Source of the DNA: Actinomycetes bacterium
GTDB taxonomy: Bacteria; Actinomycetota; Actinomycetes; Actinomycetales; Actinomycetaceae
NCBI GenBank assembly: GCA_023387755.1
Contig: JAEWHO010000033.1
Coordinates: forward strand, 1-6,609
Direction of reading: 5' to 3'
Length of the DNA: 6,609 nt
In this document: piece by piece, positions 1 to 5,811 of the stretch
Layout of the letters: every line of letters starts with the position of its first letter
How positions within the stretch are numbered: the stretch's first letter is position 1
Notes under the pieces: model-generated
Database searches by the model: none
Seen by the model: only the letters and a program-made list of their open reading frames with translations
Told to the model about the DNA's origin: nothing
Program-made: the position numbers and the translations under genes

Positions 1-1052
1 AATACCGCCCGCAAGGCCTCTTTATCGCGGATATCGCATAGCACCATGTCGTTGGTGTCCAGCAGACCCTGGTGGTAAATATCCAGCTGCACCCCGTGCA
101 GAGCGGACTCATCGCGGTCAAGCAGGACGAGCTCGCGTGCCCCCAGCTGATGAACCTGGCGGGCAATTTCGGAGCCAATCGAGCCCCCAGCACCGGTAAT
201 AAGCACAACCTTGTCGTTAATGTACTTAGCGACCTCGGGCAGGTCGATTTCCACCTGGCGGCGGCCGAGAATGTCCGCGACGTCAACCTTGCGGACATCT
301 TGCAAGCGCAGCCCGCCACCGAAGATTTGAGTGATCGGGGGGAGAGTGAGGGTTTCGACGCCGAGAGGTGCAGTGGTCGAAACAATGCGATCCATGAGTG
401 CCGGCGGTGGGTCAGAGATCGCCACTAGAACGGTGGAGATCTGAGACTCACTGATGATCGGCTCGAGGGCCTCCCCGTTGCCGAGCACCTTAACGCCGGA
501 AATCCGCAGGTTCCGTTTACCGGGATCATCGTCAATGAGGCCGATCACGCGGTAGGGGGAGTTGGGATCGTTATTGATTAGCGTTAGCAGTTGCTCTGCG
601 CGGTCGCCAGCGCCGTAGACGAGTATGGCCTCAGTACCCTTCGGCGTGGGGCGCAGATAGTTGCGGGCTCCACGAATGAGGGTACGCCCAGCCAGCATGA
701 ATACGGCTGCGAGCGGGGGTGCGAAGAGACCGATGGCGGGCGGGTAGGACTCCGCGCCACGAATAAGGTAGGTGATAATCGCGCCGGCAGCCCCAGCCCC
801 CACCGTGATAGCCATGAGCATTACCACTTCGGAGAAGGAGCCGATCCGATAGCGGGTGCGATGGAGCTTGGTGACCCAGGCGAGGGCTAGATAAACGCCG
901 ATGGTGACAGCTGCGTAGACCAGCAGTGACCGCTCAAAATGGGTTGACAACCGCAGGTCGTAGCGCAGCAAGAAGATAGAGAGAACACCGGCCAGCCATG
1001 ACAGCACGTCCCAGACTATGAGGGTGCCGCGCAGCATATAGGTATTACGCAT
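1..1052 (-). CDS. Membrane-bound nucleoside-diphosphate-sugar 4,6-dehydratase/epimerase (WbpM/CapD/PglF-like), 3' end cut by window edge
   Basis: The first 350 codons of a polysaccharide biosynthesis protein are present; the rest lies beyond the left edge. The start is the ATG at 1052-1050 (MRNTYMLRG), preceded by the purine-rich site AAGGAAG (plus-strand 1062-1068). Four hydrophobic segments are visible at about residues 10-29, 43-61, 76-100 and 105-122, as in WbpM-type inner-membrane proteins. A first nucleotide-binding fold begins at YGAG (146-149). A second, extended-SDR Rossmann fold begins at about 282 with the NAD(P) motif GAGGSIGSE (287-295), followed by LLDRDESALHGV and later LCDIRDKEAL. 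Family members are about 600 residues long and convert UDP-GlcNAc or a similar sugar nucleotide to a 4-keto-6-deoxy sugar for surface glycans or protein glycosylation. The catalytic SDR residues fall outside the window, so dehydratase versus epimerase and the substrate cannot be decided. The frame is open throughout. The gene is divergent from leuB. Confidence 0.92.
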   Translation of the reverse strand, partial: MRNTYMLRGTLIVWDVLSWLAGVLSIFLLRYDLRLSTHFERSLLVYAAVTIGVYLALAWVTKLHRTRYRIGSFSEVVMLMAITVGAGAAGAIITYLIRGAESYPPAIGLFAPPLAAVFMLAGRTLIRGARNYLRPTPKGTEAILVYGAGDRAEQLLTLINNDPNSPYRVIGLIDDDPGKRNLRISGVKVLGNGEALEPIISESQISTVLVAISDPPPALMDRIVSTTAPLGVETLTLPPITQIFGGGLRLQDVRKVDVADILGRRQVEIDLPEVAKYINDKVVLITGAGGSIGSEIARQVHQLGARELVLLDRDESALHGVQLDIYHQGLLDTNDMVLCDIRDKEALRAV

Positions 1053-1094
1053 AAGGGGGGGCTTCCTTAAGAGAGGCTGCCAATTTCCTCTCCT

Positions 1095-1100
1095 AGTGTA
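1095..1100 (-). promoter_or_regulatory. Candidate -10 box for the polysaccharide gene
   Basis: Read on the minus strand, the hexamer is TACACT, which fits the actinobacterial TANNNT -10 pattern. It would start transcription near 1088 and give a leader of about 35 bases that includes the AAGGAAG site. No clear -35 TTGACA match is seen at 16-18 bases. A perfect palindrome GTGGGCCCAC (1104-1113) sits just upstream in the spacer. The call rests on pattern only. Confidence 0.3.
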
Positions 1101-1103
1101 GTG

Positions 1104-1113
1104 GTGGGCCCAC
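1104..1113. promoter_or_regulatory. Palindrome GTGGGCCCAC, possible operator upstream of the polysaccharide gene
   Basis: This perfect 10-base palindrome lies in the 186-base divergent region before leuB and the polysaccharide gene, three bases from the candidate minus-strand -10 box at 1095-1100. A bound protein here would block that promoter. It matches no regulator site known to me, and GC-rich palindromes of this size are not rare. Confidence 0.18.
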
Positions 1114-1226
1114 AGCAGTGACGTGAGAGGACAGCGTTAAATAGGTTGCATATTGGGTGCGGCGTCGGTCACGTAAGGGGCATTCCGAATCGCAGCATAC
1201 GTGGCCTTTCACGCGGCGAAACGCGC

Positions 1227-1232
1227 TACCGT
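1227..1232 (+). promoter_or_regulatory. Candidate -10 box for a leaderless leuB transcript
   Basis: TACCGT fits TANNNT and ends six bases before the leuB ATG at 1239. This is the spacing expected if transcription begins at the A of the start codon. No Shine-Dalgarno-like run is seen in the 25 bases before this ATG, unlike the other four genes in the window. Leaderless transcripts are common in actinobacteria. No convincing -35 box is visible, which weakens the call. Confidence 0.35.
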
Positions 1233-1238
1233 AAGCCT

Positions 1239-2285
1239 ATGTCACGAATTGATTTGGCCGTCATTGGCGGCGATGGAATTGGACCGGACGTTACCGCACA
1301 AGCCCTGGCGGTACTAAAGAAAGCGCTGGTCCCTAGCGGCGTCGAGGTGGACACCACCGACTATGATCTCGGTGCCCGCCGCTACCATGCCACCGGCGAG
1401 GCCTGCACGGAAGAAGACCTCACCGCCCTAGCAAAACACGATGCGATTCTGCTCGGCGCGATCGGTGATCCGAGCGTGCCTTCCGGGATCCTGGAGCGTC
1501 AACTGCTACTCCGGATGCGTTTCGCCTTCGACCACTACGTGAACCTGCGCCCCTCCCGCCTCTACCCGGGCGTCCCCTGCCCGCTGGCCAACCCGGGCGA
1601 GATTGATTTCATCGTGATCCGGGAAGGGACCGAAGGTCTCTACTCCGGGCACGGCGGTATTGTGCGTGAGGGCACCGAACACGAAATCGCCACCGAAACC
1701 TCGATCAACACCGCCTTCGGGGTGCGCCGCGCCGTGCGCTACGCCTTCGAACTGGCCGCCAGCCGCCCCCGCAAGCACCTCACCTTGGTGCATAAGCACA
1801 ATGTGCTCGTCAACGCCGGCCACCTGTGGCGGCGCACAGTCGAGGAGATCGGTAAGGAATTCCCGCAGGTCAGCCACGACTACCTGCACGTGGACGCCGC
1901 CACCATCATCCTCGTCACCGACCCGGCCCGCTTTGACGTCATCGTCACCGACAACCTCTTCGGCGATATCATCACCGACGAGGCCGGCGCGATCAGTGGT
2001 GGCATCGGTTTGGCGGCCTCCGCCAACCTCAACCCGGACCGAACCTACCCGTCCATGTTCGAGCCGGTCCACGGTTCCGCCCCCGACATTGCTGGCCAGG
2101 GGATCGCCGATCCGGTGGCCGCGATCTCCTCGGCCGCACTGTTGGCCCGCCACTTGGGGTACGACGACGCCGCTCGCCGCATCGACGACGCCGTTTCCGC
2201 CCACATGCAGATGCGGGCGGAAACTAACTACGAAGTCCGCACCCAGGCGGTAGGCGAAGATATCCTCGCCCGCCTCGACGACTAA
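1239..2285 (+). CDS. leuB: 3-isopropylmalate dehydrogenase
   Basis: This 348-residue cytoplasmic enzyme oxidises and decarboxylates (2R,3S)-3-isopropylmalate to 2-oxoisocaproate with NAD+, the third committed step of leucine synthesis. The isocitrate/isopropylmalate dehydrogenase signature NLFGDIITDEAGAISGGIGL spans 239-258. Expected active-site residues are in place: R92 and R94 (LLLRMR), R104 (NLRP), R128, Y135, catalytic K186 (VHKHN), and metal ligands D219, D243 and D247, with spacing matching other LeuB proteins. The coenzyme loop HGSAPDIAG is at 278-286. The style of the 90-110 region is actinobacterial. The frame stays open upstream to a TTG at 1146, but those 31 codons resemble nothing in the family; the ATG at 1239 gives MSRIDLAVIGGDGIGPDV, the normal LeuB beginning. 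It appears monocistronic: a divergent gene lies upstream and convergent ilvD downstream. Tartrate or homoisocitrate dehydrogenase are less likely alternatives. Confidence 0.96.
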   Translation: MSRIDLAVIGGDGIGPDVTAQALAVLKKALVPSGVEVDTTDYDLGARRYHATGEACTEEDLTALAKHDAILLGAIGDPSVPSGILERQLLLRMRFAFDHYVNLRPSRLYPGVPCPLANPGEIDFIVIREGTEGLYSGHGGIVREGTEHEIATETSINTAFGVRRAVRYAFELAASRPRKHLTLVHKHNVLVNAGHLWRRTVEEIGKEFPQVSHDYLHVDAATIILVTDPARFDVIVTDNLFGDIITDEAGAISGGIGLAASANLNPDRTYPSMFEPVHGSAPDIAGQGIADPVAAISSAALLARHLGYDDAARRIDDAVSAHMQMRAETNYEVRTQAVGEDILARLDD

Positions 2286-2319
2286 AACTGCTGCCCCGGC
2301 CATGTGGCCGGGGCAGCAG
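2284..2319 (-). terminator. Rho-independent terminator of ilvD, possibly shared with leuB
   Basis: A perfect 14-bp stem, CTGCTGCCCCGGCC (2288-2301) paired with GGCCGGGGCAGCAG (2306-2319), encloses the 4-base loop ATGT. Read on the minus strand, the hairpin is followed directly by TTTT (2287-2284), so it has the form of an intrinsic terminator for ilvD, about 20 bases after its stop. On the plus strand the hairpin lies 2 bases after the leuB stop and has no T-run, so for leuB it may only slow polymerase or protect the 3' end. The minus-strand T-run includes bases of the leuB stop codon. Confidence 0.75.
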
Positions 2320-2339
2320 GGTATTAGGTAGCAGCCAGC

Positions 2340-4211
2340 CTAGCGGGTGATCCGCGAAATGTCCCGGGCGGCCCCGGTGGAAGCCGAGGTAGCACAGGCG
2401 GCGTACAGTTGCAGTGCCGCGGAGATCTCGCGCGTGCGTGCCACCGGCGTGTACGGGTGTTCGCGGGCTTCTTCAGCTTCCCGCCGACGCGCGATCTCGG
2501 CGTCGTCGATCATTAACTCCAATAAGCCGCGCTCAATATCGATCACGATCCGGTCCCCATCACGCACCAAGGCGATGAGACCGCCCGCGGCGGCCTCCGG
2601 AGAGATATGGCCCACCGAAATGCCTGAGGTACCGCCCGAGAACCGCCCGTCGGTGATGAGCGCGCAGGCCTTGCCCAGGCCCCGGCCTTTGAGGAATGAC
2701 GTGGGGTAGAGCATCTCCTGCATGCCCGGCCCACCGGCGGGGCCCTCATACCGAATTACCACGATATGGCCGGCCTGCACCCGCTTATTAAGGATCGCGT
2801 CGATTGCGTCCTCCTGGGACTCGAGCACAATCGCAATGCCCTCAAAGTGGAACAGATCCGGGTCAATCCCGGCCGACTTCACGATGGCCCCATCCGGTGC
2901 AAGATTGCCGCGCAGGACCGTCAGGCCCCCCTGGGCGGTATAGGCATGCTCAATATCGCGGATGCATCCGGTTGCCGCATCGCAGTCAAGCTCAGCCCAC
3001 TGGCGGGAAGTGGAGAACGGCTCGGTAGTGCGTACATTGCCGGGGGCGGCTCGGAAGAGTTCCTGCGCCTGCGGGCTCGGGGCCTCGCCGCGAATATCCC
3101 ACTCATCCAACCAGGTGCGCAGATCAGGGGCGTGAACGGCGCGCACAGTATGGCGCAGGAATCCGCCGCGGTCGAGCTCCCCGAGCAGCGCCGGGATCCC
3201 ACCAGCCCGGTGGACATCCTCCATATGGTAGTCATTGTGGTTCGGCGCAACCTTCGCCAAACACGGCACCGCCTGGCCGAGCTCCGCAATATCGGCGAGG
3301 TCAAAATCCACCTCCCCCTCCACCGCGGCAGCCAGCAGATGCAACACCGTATTAGACGAGCCGCCCATGGCCATATCCAGGCACATCGCATTATGGAAAG
3401 CATCGCGGCTGGCGATAGCGCGGGGGAGGACGCCGTCGTCGTCATGATCGTAATAGGCGCGGGCGAGATCCACGATGAGGTGACCGGCACGAATAAAGAG
3501 GTCCCGGCGAGTACTGTGGGTGGCCAGCGTGGAACCGTTACCCGGCAGCGCCAGCCCGAGTGCTTCGGTCAGGCAGTTCATCGAATTAGCTGTAAACATG
3601 CCCGAACATGAGCCGCACGTGGGGCAGGCGGCGCGTTCCATGGCGGTCAGCTCAGCGTCGGAAAGGGAGTCATCGGCGGTTGCGTTCATGACCGTAATGA
3701 GATTTCCGTGGCCGGTTTGTGAGCCGCCAATAATAAGATTCGGGTCGATATTTTTGCCCGCCTCCATCGGCCCGCCAGAGACGAACACCGTGGGAATATT
3801 CAGCCGCAGCGCCGCCAACAGCATGCCGGGCGTGATCTTGTCGCAGTTAGAAATGCATACCAGCGCATCGGCGCAGTGGGCATTAACCATATACTCCACC
3901 GCGTCAGCAATGACTTCCCGGCTGGGTAGAGAGTAGAGCATCCCAGAATGCCCCATGGCAATACCGTCGTCGACGGCGATGGTATTGAACTCTTTAGCCA
4001 CCCCGCCAGCCTCAGCCACCGCCCCGGCGACCAACTGGCCCATATTCTGCAGGTGAACGTGCCCGGGTACGAACTGGGTAAAGGAATTGGCGACGGCCAC
4101 AATGGGTTTACCAAAATCCTCATCGGTCATCCCAGTGGCACGCCAGAGCGCGCGAGCACCGGCCATAGTGCGGCCGTGGGTTGACGTGCGTGAACGTAAC
4201 GGCTTGCTCAT
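2340..4211 (-). CDS. ilvD: Dihydroxy-acid dehydratase, E. coli-type iron-sulfur enzyme
   Basis: This 623-residue cytoplasmic enzyme dehydrates 2,3-dihydroxy-isovalerate and 2,3-dihydroxy-3-methylvalerate to the keto acids leading to valine, leucine (also pantothenate) and isoleucine. Both IlvD/Edd signatures are present: CDKITPGMLLA (123-133) and ALITDGRFSGGTSG (517-530), the latter with the probable catalytic S525. Cluster and metal residues visible are C123, C196, C199 and C202 (CPTCGSC), D81/D82 (DDGIAMGH), K125 and E499 (GPGMQEM). The length and the VPGH sequence at 48-51, where Mycobacterium tuberculosis IlvD has TPCN, place it in the long E. coli-like group. The frame is open upstream to 4322, but the ATG at 4211 is the start: it has a strong AGGAGG six bases before it and gives MSKPLRSRTSTHGRTMAGARA, the family beginning. 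It is convergent with leuB and divergent from the symporter, so it is likely transcribed alone. Confidence 0.97.
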   Translation of the reverse strand: MSKPLRSRTSTHGRTMAGARALWRATGMTDEDFGKPIVAVANSFTQFVPGHVHLQNMGQLVAGAVAEAGGVAKEFNTIAVDDGIAMGHSGMLYSLPSREVIADAVEYMVNAHCADALVCISNCDKITPGMLLAALRLNIPTVFVSGGPMEAGKNIDPNLIIGGSQTGHGNLITVMNATADDSLSDAELTAMERAACPTCGSCSGMFTANSMNCLTEALGLALPGNGSTLATHSTRRDLFIRAGHLIVDLARAYYDHDDDGVLPRAIASRDAFHNAMCLDMAMGGSSNTVLHLLAAAVEGEVDFDLADIAELGQAVPCLAKVAPNHNDYHMEDVHRAGGIPALLGELDRGGFLRHTVRAVHAPDLRTWLDEWDIRGEAPSPQAQELFRAAPGNVRTTEPFSTSRQWAELDCDAATGCIRDIEHAYTAQGGLTVLRGNLAPDGAIVKSAGIDPDLFHFEGIAIVLESQEDAIDAILNKRVQAGHIVVIRYEGPAGGPGMQEMLYPTSFLKGRGLGKACALITDGRFSGGTSGISVGHISPEAAAGGLIALVRDGDRIVIDIERGLLELMIDDAEIARRREAEEAREHPYTPVARTREISAALQLYAACATSASTGAARDISRITR

Positions 4212-4217
4212 AATCGT

Positions 4218-4223
4218 CCTCCT
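4218..4223 (-). promoter_or_regulatory. Ribosome binding site of ilvD
   Basis: On the minus strand this is a perfect AGGAGG, six bases before the ATG at 4211. It settles the ilvD start against the longer open frame that reaches 4322. Confidence 0.85.
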
Positions 4224-4230
4224 GCCCGCC

Positions 4231-4236
4231 AGTGTA
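4231..4236 (-). promoter_or_regulatory. Weak candidate -10 box for ilvD
   Basis: The minus-strand hexamer TACACT fits TANNNT and is identical to the candidate before the polysaccharide gene. Transcription would begin near 4224, leaving a leader of only about 13 bases with AGGAGG almost at its 5' end. No good -35 match is seen. TATCGT further upstream (plus-strand 4310-4315) is an alternative that would give a leader of roughly 90 bases. Confidence 0.2.
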
Positions 4237-4283
4237 CGGAACCCAGCCGGTGGGGATACTGCCGTATTCGCTGGCTGGACGCT

Positions 4284-4293
4284 TCTGCGCAGA
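4284..4293. promoter_or_regulatory. Palindrome TCTGCGCAGA, possible operator between ilvD and the symporter
   Basis: This is a perfect 10-base palindrome near the middle of the 145-base divergent region. It lies about 18 bases upstream of the candidate plus-strand -10 box GATAAT, roughly where its -35 region would be. A dimeric regulator could bind here, but a 10-base palindrome can also occur by chance in a GC-rich genome. No known regulator motif is recognised. Confidence 0.2.
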
Positions 4294-4311
4294 CGGGGCG
4301 GAAAATGCCAC

Positions 4312-4317
4312 GATAAT
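4312..4317 (+). promoter_or_regulatory. Candidate -10 box for the symporter-ilvE operon
   Basis: GATAAT matches five of six bases of TATAAT and would start transcription near 4324, giving a leader of about 33 bases that contains the AGGGAGG site. No recognisable TTGACA-like -35 box stands at the usual spacing. Confidence 0.3.
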
Positions 4318-4345
4318 CCCACAACAACGGCCCGCGGGCGGCTTC

Positions 4346-4352
4346 AGGGAGG
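4346..4352 (+). promoter_or_regulatory. Ribosome binding site of the symporter gene
   Basis: AGGGAGG ends four bases before the ATG at 4357. It supports this start over the in-frame open stretch that runs back to 4087 inside ilvD on the other strand. Confidence 0.8.
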
Positions 4353-4356
4353 AAAA

Positions 4357-5811
4357 ATGGAGCAGATAGCGGATGCGATTTTAGGTGTAGCGGACTGGAT
4401 TACTCTGCATATCACCATTTGGGTGCTGTTGGGGACCGGCCTGTATTTAACGTGGCGAACCCGGGCAGTACAGGTGCGGCTGTTTGGCCACATGGTGCGG
4501 GTTGTGCTCGGCTCCCGGGATGGGGGCGACGGCGGCATCTCGTCCTTCCAGGCATTCACCATCTCTCTGGCGGCCCGAGTAGGTATTGGAAACGTCTTTG
4601 GGGTGGCGGCAGCCCTCCTCCTGGGAGGCCCCGGCGCGATCTTCTGGATGTGGATCGTGGCCCTGATCGGTATGGCGACCGCCTTCTTCGAAGCCACCCT
4701 GGCGCAGCTATTTAAAGTACGCGGCCCGGACGGCACCTTCCGGGGCGGGCCGGCGTACTATATGTCCATCGGGATGCGCTCGCGAACCATGGGGGCAGTT
4801 TTCGCCATTATTACCGTTATTACCTGCGCCTTCGTCATCACCACCGTGCAGTCCAATGCGGTGGCACAGGTGATGCAGGGATCGGCAAATACAACCCCCG
4901 GAATCACTGCGGCCCTCTTATTTGCCTTTGCTGCCCCAGTGATTATGGGCGGTATCCGTTCGGTCGCGCGGGTGACGGAAATTATGGCCCCCATTATGGC
5001 GACCGTGTACGTCATCTTGGCGGCGGTTATTGTGCTGCTCAATATCGGGCAGTTCCCGCACGTGATGTCGATGATTGTCAGCTCGGCGTTCAGCCCTGAA
5101 CCGGTGGTTGGAGGCCTGGGCGGTGGGATCCTGGCAGCGATTATCAACGGCACCAAGCGAGGTTTGTTCTCCAATGAGGCCGGCCAGGGTACGGCACCTA
5201 ATGCGGCCGCGACTGCGACCGTGAGCCATCCAGTGCGGCAGGGGCTCATCCAATCGCTGGGGGTTTTTGTGGACACTGTTATCGTGTGCACCGCAACCGG
5301 GTTCATCATTTTGATTGCCGGGGAAAAGGTGTGGACCTCCCCGGAGGCCAACCCCGCCACCTTGACGACGATGGCGGTGGCTGACGCGCTCGGCCAGTGG
5401 GCGGTTGTTCCCATGGCCGTCATGATCTTCGTGCTCGCCTTCTCCTCGATTATTGCGGCCTATGTGTACTCCGAAGTGAATATGCACTTCGTAACCCAGG
5501 CCCCAGCGGGCCGGTGGGTGGTTCGCGTGGTCTCGGTAGCCTCGGTGGTGATCGGAGCCCTGGTAAGCCTAGATATCGTCTGGAATACGGTGGATATTGC
5601 CATGGCGATTATGACGATCACCAATCTGGTTGCACTGATTTTCCTGGCCAAGTGGGGTGTGGGGGCACTGCGAGACTACGAGGCTCAACGCCGCGCTGGG
5701 GAGAGTGACCCGCAATTTTCCGCCGTCGAAAATCCACATTTGCCGGGCTCACTCAACACTGATGTGTGGCACGATAGTGTCCAACCACACAATGGAAAGG
5801 ATTGTCGATGA
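4357..5811 (+). CDS. Sodium/alanine (or related amino acid) symporter, AGCS family (AlsT/DagA/AgcS-like)
   Basis: This 484-residue integral membrane protein should couple Na+ (or H+) flow to uptake of alanine, glycine or another small neutral amino acid. The family signature GGPGAIFWMWIVALIG is exact at 90-105. ISSFQAFTISLAARVG (61-76), FRGGPAYYMSIG (128-139) and NEAGQGTAPNAA (273-284) are further family blocks. About ten or eleven hydrophobic segments run from residue 16 to 436, followed by a polar cytoplasmic tail of some 45 residues. Length is normal for the family. The segment GIGNVFG (76-82) differs from the common VG(S/T)GN(I/L)AG, so substrate or ion choice may differ. The open frame extends upstream to 4087, but AGGGAGG and the family-like beginning MEQIADAILGVADWI support the ATG at 4357. 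It is the first gene of an apparent operon with ilvE, which it overlaps by four bases. The substrate cannot be assigned from sequence alone. Confidence 0.95.
   Translation: MEQIADAILGVADWITLHITIWVLLGTGLYLTWRTRAVQVRLFGHMVRVVLGSRDGGDGGISSFQAFTISLAARVGIGNVFGVAAALLLGGPGAIFWMWIVALIGMATAFFEATLAQLFKVRGPDGTFRGGPAYYMSIGMRSRTMGAVFAIITVITCAFVITTVQSNAVAQVMQGSANTTPGITAALLFAFAAPVIMGGIRSVARVTEIMAPIMATVYVILAAVIVLLNIGQFPHVMSMIVSSAFSPEPVVGGLGGGILAAIINGTKRGLFSNEAGQGTAPNAAATATVSHPVRQGLIQSLGVFVDTVIVCTATGFIILIAGEKVWTSPEANPATLTTMAVADALGQWAVVPMAVMIFVLAFSSIIAAYVYSEVNMHFVTQAPAGRWVVRVVSVASVVIGALVSLDIVWNTVDIAMAIMTITNLVALIFLAKWGVGALRDYEAQRRAGESDPQFSAVENPHLPGSLNTDVWHDSVQPHNGKDCR
5794..5800 (+). promoter_or_regulatory. Ribosome binding site of ilvE inside the symporter 3' end
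   Basis: GGAAAGG ends seven bases before the ilvE ATG at 5808 and lies within the last codons of the symporter gene. Together with the ATGA stop/start overlap, it indicates translational coupling. Confidence 0.7.

Noticed and set aside
72..890. Plus-strand open frames of 118 and 99 codons at the left end
   Set aside because: They lie opposite a continuous minus-strand frame with clear Rossmann motifs and membrane segments.
1071..1092. Inverted repeat GAGAGG/CCTCTC upstream of the polysaccharide gene as a leader hairpin
   Set aside because: The stem is only six pairs with a 10-base loop, and the predicted transcript start near 1088 would leave part of it outside the RNA.
1146..1238. Upstream TTG start for leuB
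   Set aside because: The 31 extra codons do not resemble LeuB, and the ATG at 1239 gives the standard beginning just before GGDGIGPDV.
1506..2303. 265-codon open frame opposite leuB
   Set aside because: It is antisense to leuB, whose catalytic motifs are all intact. The translation is low-complexity Gly/Val/Asp-rich text with no family resemblance, typical of a GC-rich shadow frame.
2766..3611. 281-codon open frame opposite ilvD
   Set aside because: It is antisense to the intact, conserved ilvD frame. It has no recognisable domain and no ribosome binding site, so it is a shadow.
4087..4356. Upstream extension of the symporter frame by 90 codons
   Set aside because: It would overlap the start of ilvD on the other strand, has no family similarity, and the strong AGGGAGG plus ATG at 4357 gives the normal family N-terminus.
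4212..4356. Attenuator, T-box or leader peptide before the symporter or ilvD
   Set aside because: No short frame with clustered branched-chain codons, no T-box sequence and no terminator-like hairpin with a T-run were found.
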